DNA of 64,000 nt from Ehretia macrophylla. Its lineage: Eukaryota; Streptophyta; Magnoliopsida; Boraginales; Ehretiaceae. Where the stretch lies: positions 88,748,644 to 88,812,643 of the forward strand of contig CM075767.1 in NCBI GenBank assembly GCA_037974665.1. Direction: 5' to 3'. Position 1 is the stretch's first letter. Every line of letters begins with the position of its first letter. Below the pieces are notes generated by a model. The model was not told where the DNA came from and ran no database searches. It was given only the letters and a program-made list of their open reading frames with translations. The position numbers were made by a program, and so were the translations under genes. This document shows, in pieces, positions 58,289 to 64,000 of the stretch.

Positions 58289-58789
58289 GAGGAAGAAAGA
58301 AGAAATGACAAAAAAATGAAAGCCTTTGCATCCTTTAAGCATGTGGTTGGCCTTGGGCCATTAAATTCTGATTTTTGTGTCTCCAATGTGTGATTTTAAA
58401 ATGTTTAGCATGGGAAAGGGTTGTTTGGTTGAGCAAGGTAGAGGATTTAGGTGGTTTTGAACATTTTTTATGCATTGTGCTAAGTGTTTGTCATAGTTTG
58501 TCTAGGAATAATTCTTTATGCATTTGTGTCAATAGAATTGTCATAGGAATGTTGGGAAATTAGGGAATCTAGGTAGAATAAAATATAAGAATGTTTGTTG
58601 ATGAGTTGAATTATGAATAGAATAATAGAAAGTGGAAAATGTAGGAGTATTTAGTACTATTTTATTGTTAGTAGAGTTTGTAGAGAATTTGAATTAGGAA
58701 TATAATATTGGTTAGTGGATTGTGTATGATTATTTTAGTGTCTAGTGCTTTGTGTAGGATTCTTTCTTGATTAACGTGGTGGCACGGAT

Positions 58790-59125
58790 TCCTAGATCTA
58801 GGGCACGAATTACGAGGTAGACACAAACTTCAAGACTAATGCACGTAATTCAAGACACGACTCTTAAACCTAGGTTAAAGCACGCAGTTCAAGGTTAATG
58901 CACACGAAACGAAGAGACACACGCAATTCAAAGTCTCGTACGTAAATTAAGGTCATGGCATGTTTATCTAGGTATCGAACGTATATCGAGGATTAGGGCA
59001 CACAATTCTAGGTTAAGGCACGTATAACGAGGCATGCACAAAAATCTAGACAAGGCATGTAATCCAAGGTCAGTCATATAATTTTAGGTCTAAGGCACGC
59101 AAATCGAGGTAGGACACGTTATTTG
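58790..59125. repeat. Degenerate minisatellite at LTR end
   Basis: Loosely repeated blocks of about 20-30 bases of the form GGCACG(C)AATTC(A)AGGTTA, for example around 58800, 58865, 58985 and 59090. Copy 1 of the LTR has one extra block near 51140-51165, showing length instability. Confidence 0.65.
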
Positions 59126-59140
59126 GGGTCGGGCCTCACA

Positions 59141-59155
59141 TCCTCCCCTCCTTAA
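59141..59155 (-). other. LARD-like element polypurine tract
   Basis: Minus strand TTAAGGAGGGGAGGA directly before the LTR start TGTGAGGCCC. Confidence 0.88.
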
Positions 59156-62032
59156 AAGAATTTCGTCCCAAAATTCATTCTTACCTGTTAAGGTCATTTA
59201 GGTGGATTCCGACCATTGTTATTTTCCCACTCTGGGTCGTCCTTTGCTCTGTGATCTCTCTTACCACAACGAATTCACTTCCTAGCTTTCTCCAATCATT
59301 TAATTCGGTGTGACCTTTACATTTACAGTTTGTTCCTTTGAACGACTCTATTCTCCATTTGATCTTAAGGTCAAGTTCATTAACTAAGGTTAGAGTCTTA
59401 AAACATAGTCATAGAAGTTGGATTGGTATTCTAACAATAGAACTATAACTCCAAAATCATGGCTCATGTTGTATCAATCTCGCATTCCTACCTCAAAAGG
59501 AATATCACAATGATACTGCGATCTTATGGTTACATACACTAATTTCAAGTTGATAGGTCTATATCAGATTTATATATTCTATCAACTACCTTCAAAATTG
59601 TTAACACCTAGGACATACACATGTTATGGGTCATTTCCACAATACGACTCTATTTTCAAGAAGAACTCACCAATAAACTAATCCATCTCAAGTCGTCATC
59701 TATCGGTAGTATCATAGTTTTTATCTTGAAGGTACATTGGATTAGTAAATCTTCTAATGAATAGTCTCCCGATTATAGGCTCCTATTCACTAATCTCCTT
59801 TCCCGGCTTTGTTAACCTTCACGCTCGTAATCAACGAGAAAGACTATTGAGATTTGTTAAACTCAAACTCTAAGTTTTATTAGGTACCACCAACAACTGC
59901 CATTGAAATTGCATGGGTAAACTGAGCATGTCGCACTAGTTCAACTCTTACAAGTAAATTCATCAACTCATAATCCACAATTTATTTCCTAATTCAAATC
60001 CTTATCTTCAAGTCACGAGGCTTTAGAATTTCTTTAATCTTAACCAAGACTCCTAAGGCGAATAGTTTCAATCTCAAATAAATTTCACTCACCTCAATCC
60101 AAGGTTACGTCATACTTAAGAAGATAATGGTCCTATTCACTTAGCGACCTAGTCATCCCTTCGAACACTTAATGCCCGCCAATATATCTCCAACATTAAT
60201 GTTACTAAGCTGGGTTTATAGCCATGTAAGTGATATCAATTCTCTACTAGGTTACCGGTTGTACAACAACAATCCTAGGACTATAATTGGGTACCGAAAT
60301 GATCTAGCTCATAAGATACTAGCCATACTAATCCAAGTAGCTTATTACACAAAATAGCTTCAAGGCTGTGTCAATCATAAGAATTATAACCACAAGGCAT
60401 CCTTCAATATAATTTAATAGAACTTTAAAAGTAATCAACCACTTATTTAACTGTCACTGCAAGATTCACCCCTCTTATTCAACGACCACAATTCGAAGTC
60501 TACCGATTGCTAGTTTCTAGATGTGAAACGATGTACATAAATACAGTGGTCTAACAATAGTCTCTTGGGTCATTATGACTCTAATTCATCTCTATCTTAA
60601 CTCTATGAAATCTTACTCTTCTCATTTATATGTTCAACTAGCTAAGAGCGTCAAGACTCATCAACCTTAGGTCCTAGGGTTCACTATGAATCATCATGCA
60701 TACTCACTATTAGCTATTTAGGATTACTAATCATACCCTAACGACTCCACTTTGTAACCGAATGCTTTAATCTCATTTTCATGGTTTATATATTAGGTCC
60801 ATTGGTATTACTTAGGGATATATGCTTCTTAACATCCTCTACGGTATCCAAATAACGAGTGCATAGATTGACTTACTTGCATATTTACAACTAAACCCAA
60901 GAGGCACCAAATTAATACCACGATTCTAAATATCACCGATATCCAACTTAGGACCTTTAGCAACGTTAGTCATCTAATGCACAATTCAATTCCTTACACT
61001 TCTATCTGACCTAACATTTTAGGTGCAGTTTTCCAAACACGAGTTCTAGCTACATGAATTCCTCGATTCCAACATTCCTATACCGTGTTATACAAAAGAA
61101 TCATCAACCTTGTTAAACTCAGTCTCTAGAGTTACCTACATGTCTTGAGGTTATCCATTGTTAAGTTCTTAAACACATTATTCCCGCCTTAATAATCTAA
61201 CCCCTATTGTCCATTTCCATGAGTTCATCTCTTAATTTCTAGGTCACAATCTTACCATTGAGTGAACTTGAAACTCGTTAATATACACATTATTAGGTTC
61301 AACGATGCTTAATTCCAATCAAGTAAGGATTCAATCATATAATTAGTCTATTATACCATTTTAAGATATAAGAATTTGATTCAAAAGCAACTCCTAAGTC
61401 AAACTTCCATTATAAGCATGTGAACATATATATACTACTCCACATCTCCAATAGTATATTCTTATATCTAAGGAAAGTTGTATGTCCTTAACATTTATTC
61501 TTGAACCACAATTAGAAGAACGGTTTAACGGAATTAAGAACTTTATAGCTATAAAATTGATAACTTAATCACAGGCATGTGTATTCCAAAGATAAAGAGA
61601 TAATTTTACCTCAACAATTATACCTGTGCTACGCATTTTATATATATGCATATCCAATAAGATATATGATCCATTGAGCACCTGTGAAGATGTGAGAAAT
61701 CTCTAACCGAGCCTTTCGTTCGTCCGGCACAAATTCACTTCCCTGAAAGTCCTAATCCTAACTACCTATGTGTATAAACAGTCATTCACAGTTATATAAC
61801 ATGCACATATATCAAGGAAGGAGTATAAAAGCATGCATGCATTATTGAGGACGTGTCGGTGTGCATGATACATAATACATATGGTCCACAAAGGCACATA
61901 ATATTCAATACTTAAAGCAATTAAAGCACATTAGCACATATTAACACATATAAACAAGACATCATAATTACCTTAGGGCTTCTACCCATGGTCCGAGAGT
62001 TGAACCCGACTAACGCCTAGTTACTAAACTAA
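59156..62032 (-). other. LARD-like internal region, no recognisable coding sequence
   Basis: About 2.9 kb of AT-rich sequence with no open frame beyond ~61 codons and no gag, protease, RT or integrase motif that I can recognise. Its first ~200 bases (59156-59350) may be a decayed remnant of the integrase tail, but I cannot show this by eye. Confidence 0.65.
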
Positions 62033-62044
62033 GCTCTGATACCA
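62033..62044 (-). other. LARD-like element primer-binding site (tRNA-iMet)
   Basis: Minus strand TGGTATCAGAGC, 13 bases after the 5' LTR end (GTGACA, then CCTTATATTAGAA). It is complementary to plant initiator methionine tRNA, the same primer as used by the TRIM at 11758. Confidence 0.92.
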
Positions 62045-62057
62045 TTCTAATATAAGG

Positions 62058-62951
62058 TGTCACGCCCCAACCCGGCCTATAAGGTTAGACTAGGGTGTGA
62101 ACTAAACATTCAGGTAATATCACATACTTAACTATTTATGAAGATTTAACACTTAACGTTTTGGCCTAAACTCGAAATTTTTTTGAAAAACCGGCAGCAT
62201 AATGGCTGTAATTGGGCTCTTTGGTTTGACCTAATTCTCTAAATGCCTCAATTATTCTAATCATTAACCCAATTCCATTAAGGACTCCTATTTGTCACCA
62301 ACCGATTTGCCTACTAGTTTATCTTGAAGGTCTTGTTTGGTTAATAAGCCTAACATGATAACTATGTCCCATTTATTTGTCAATTTCCTATCATGCAAGT
62401 ACCTATTATCGTTTAGTTTACAAGTGAGCACCTAAGTGAAATTAGATAGAATTAACTTAGTTGATTGTTCATCTAGTGATTTGAATGCCTACGATAACTA
62501 CCAATTAAGAAACGAAAGAAAACCACCAAATAAAAGTTCGTCCGGCTATAGGTAGTACAATCCAAGAATTAGACCCAAATTACAACGGGGTCATTTACAT
62601 AAATAAAATGAATAGTTTGCAATCAAACACAACATCCATATAGCAACCACTTTCAGGCAAAGCACAAAAGCACGTAGGGATAGGCAATCACTCCAAGGAA
62701 TCATCGATAGGCACGTTGTCCTTGGGTACCTGTACCTGTTCTTCTTCACCTGTGATAAAAAGAGGGTGAGTCCTTATGAACTCAGCGAGGGGGAACGAGA
62801 AATACGTTTTGAAACTCATTTTCCAGTTCAATTTATGAAAACTCTTTTTGAAAACATGTCACGTATTACAAATAATAAGGTACGCAAATATATGAAACAA
62901 ATCGAGTGACAGATACATTTACCAATCATTTCAAGGATACAGTGAGCAGTA
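62058..62951 (-). repeat. LARD-like element 5' LTR, truncated (894 bp)
   Basis: Begins TGTCACGCCCCAACCCGGCC on the + strand and follows the 3' LTR with scattered substitutions plus ~60 extra bases near 62080-62140. It stops at GGTGAGCAGT-like sequence at about 62951, where 5S spacer resumes. Confidence 0.85.
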
Positions 62952-64000
62952 GTAAGTGTTGCGAAGATACTTTATCCACCAAATTTCTGTTACTGAATCC
63001 CACGGAACATTGGGCAAGATAACTTCTCTTCATGTAGAAGCTGGGCCCACAAACCGAGGGCGTAGGGTTTGTGACCAGGTCTCCGTCGCTCCGGTGCCCA
63101 TTACTTTTGATCCGTAAGGAGTTACGCGGCGCACATCATACCGTTGCAATGCTCTCTGAGAACTCTACGAAGGGGGTAACAAGCTTGCTTGCTTTGCCCC
63201 TTTTTGGAGCCCAAAATTGAACATTTTCATCAGTTTCAGGCCACTTTTCTTCTTTTGCTCTATTTTTCCGTCCCGGATCATATGTCGTGAACTGTTAAAA
63301 GGACGACAACCTGACTCGTGGGAGATCAGAGGGCCCGACAACGTGTTGATATCACGTCTTGCGAGGATGCTGCGTTGTTGAAGCGGATGGGTTGTCGTTA
63401 AGCCCATTGGGCCTTTTGAATGGGCCATCTCTCTAGGCTGGGACTGTGAATAGTTAACACATAAAGGAATTGTGCCCTCAACATGATGTGTGCGATCATA
63501 CCAGCACTAATGCACCGGATCCCACCAGGACTTCGATGTTAAACGTGCTTGGACGAGAGTAGTACTAGGATGGGTGACCAGTTGGGAAGTCCTCGTGTTG
63601 TACCCCCCGTTTTGATTTTTTTTTTTGCCCTAGTAAGGGTTGCCAAGATACTTTATCCACCAAATCTCTATTATTGAATCCCAGGGAACATTGGGCACGA
63701 CAACTTCGCTTCACGTAGAGGCTGGGCCCGCAAACCGAGGGCGTAGGGTTTGTGACCATGTTTCCGTCGCTCCGGTACCCATAACTTTTGATCCGTAAGG
63801 AGTTACGCAGCGCACAGCATACCGTTGTAAAGCTCTCTGAGAGCTCTACGACGGGTGCAGCCAGTTTCCTCGCTGTGCCCCATTTTGGAGTCCAAAATCG
63901 AACATTTTCATCAGTTTCAGGCCGCTTTTCTTCTTTTGCTTTGTTTTTCCGTCTCGGATCGTACGTTGTAAACTGTTAAAAGGACGACAACCTGACTAGC
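62952..64000 (+). repeat. 5S rDNA tandem array, block D (one gene, runs off the window)
   Basis: Spacer resumes near GTTGCGAAGATACTTTATCC, roughly 30 bases after where a 5S gene would have ended. It continues through one gene and into the next spacer. Confidence 0.95.
63488..63607 (+). rRNA. 5S: 5S rRNA gene, copy 72
   Basis: GTGTGCG start, CCCACCAGGACTTCGATG, TTAAACGTGCTTGGACG in the A-box, then an intact C-box core and GACCAGTTGGG. The 3' end has six C. Confidence 0.9.

Larger units (their letters stand above)
51290..58868 (+). repeat. Large duplication including LTR, right copy
   Basis: Partner of 44965-51212, with two additional 5S units (about 53440-54790) between the matching segments. 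The junction at 51210-51213, LTR straight into 5S spacer, looks like the tandem-duplication breakpoint. Confidence 0.82.
55560..59140 (-). repeat. LARD-like element 3' LTR (3,581 bp)
   Basis: Minus strand begins TGTGAGGCCCGACCCC at 59140 and ends GGCATGACA at 55560. Compared with the 5' LTR it lacks about 60 bases near 55580 (after CCCGGCCTAT). The last ~330 bases (58790-59125) are a degenerate short tandem repeat. No coding sequence is supported. Confidence 0.85.
55560..62951 (-). mobile_element. LARD-like non-autonomous gypsy element
   Basis: Minus-strand order: truncated 5' LTR (62951-62058), primer site (62044-62033), ~2.9-kb internal region, polypurine tract (59155-59141), 3' LTR (59140-55560). 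Long LTRs, an internal region without coding capacity, and intact priming sites fit the LARD design, mobilised by enzymes from a related autonomous element. The upstream GGGACGAAATTCTTTTAAGG before the polypurine tract resembles the gypsy pol 3' end, suggesting descent from a coding element. There is no target duplication: the right flank is a truncation joined to a different spacer position. Confidence 0.78.

Noticed and set aside
60172..60357. 61-codon frame in the LARD-like internal region
   Set aside because: Isolated, AT-rich and with no recognisable motif. Expected by chance in ~2.9 kb.

Overview
The window looks like nuclear DNA of a flowering plant, probably a eudicot; the species cannot be named from sequence alone. 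Its backbone is a long tandem array of 5S ribosomal DNA, all in + orientation. I count 72 copies of the ~120-base 5S gene. Most are spaced 675-678 bases apart, each gene being followed by a ~556-base intergenic spacer (IGS). The plant origin rests on the 5S sequence itself (internal promoter block AAGTTAAGCGTGCTTGGGCG, then GATGGGTGACC), the plant-type Pol III upstream signals (an ATATA block near -27, GC near -14, C at -1), the T-run terminators, and the plant retrotransposons that break up the array.

Layout. 1-7178: ten 5S units in a three-unit higher-order pattern. 7179-12052: a composite retrotransposon insertion flanked by a perfect 5-bp target duplication (CTGGG at 7174-7178 and 12053-12057). 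It joins the 3' half of a minus-strand Ty3/gypsy chromovirus (2.3-kb LTR, polypurine tract, integrase with chromodomain-like tail, RNase H; two in-frame TGA stops) to a nearly complete plus-strand TRIM element (217-bp LTR, tRNA-iMet primer site, polypurine tract). 12053-47882: 54 more 5S units with local duplications, one short unit (288-base IGS) and a change of spacer subfamily from left to right. 47883-51212: a truncated 3' LTR of a second gypsy-type element. 51213-55559: seven 5S units. 55560-62951: a larger copy of that second element, with a 3.6-kb LTR, a ~2.9-kb internal region without recognisable coding capacity, a primer-binding site and a truncated 5' LTR (LARD-like, non-autonomous). 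62952-64000: the array resumes with one more 5S gene.

How it works together. The only cellular function here is 5S rRNA, the Pol III transcript that joins the large ribosomal subunit. Copy quality varies: a few genes (for example 43613, 44965 and 5918) are close to the array consensus, while many carry lesions in the internal promoter or TATA region. This part of the array is therefore a mixture of potentially active and decayed copies. The spacers repeat site II-like TGGGCC motifs and telo-box-like TAGGGTTT motifs, a pair known from promoters of plant ribosomal-protein genes. Unequal exchange has visibly reshaped the array: three-unit periodicity, a 2,029-bp duplication, a 6.3-7.7 kb duplication that includes the second element, and spread of a damaged 5S variant. 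No intact protein-coding gene is present.
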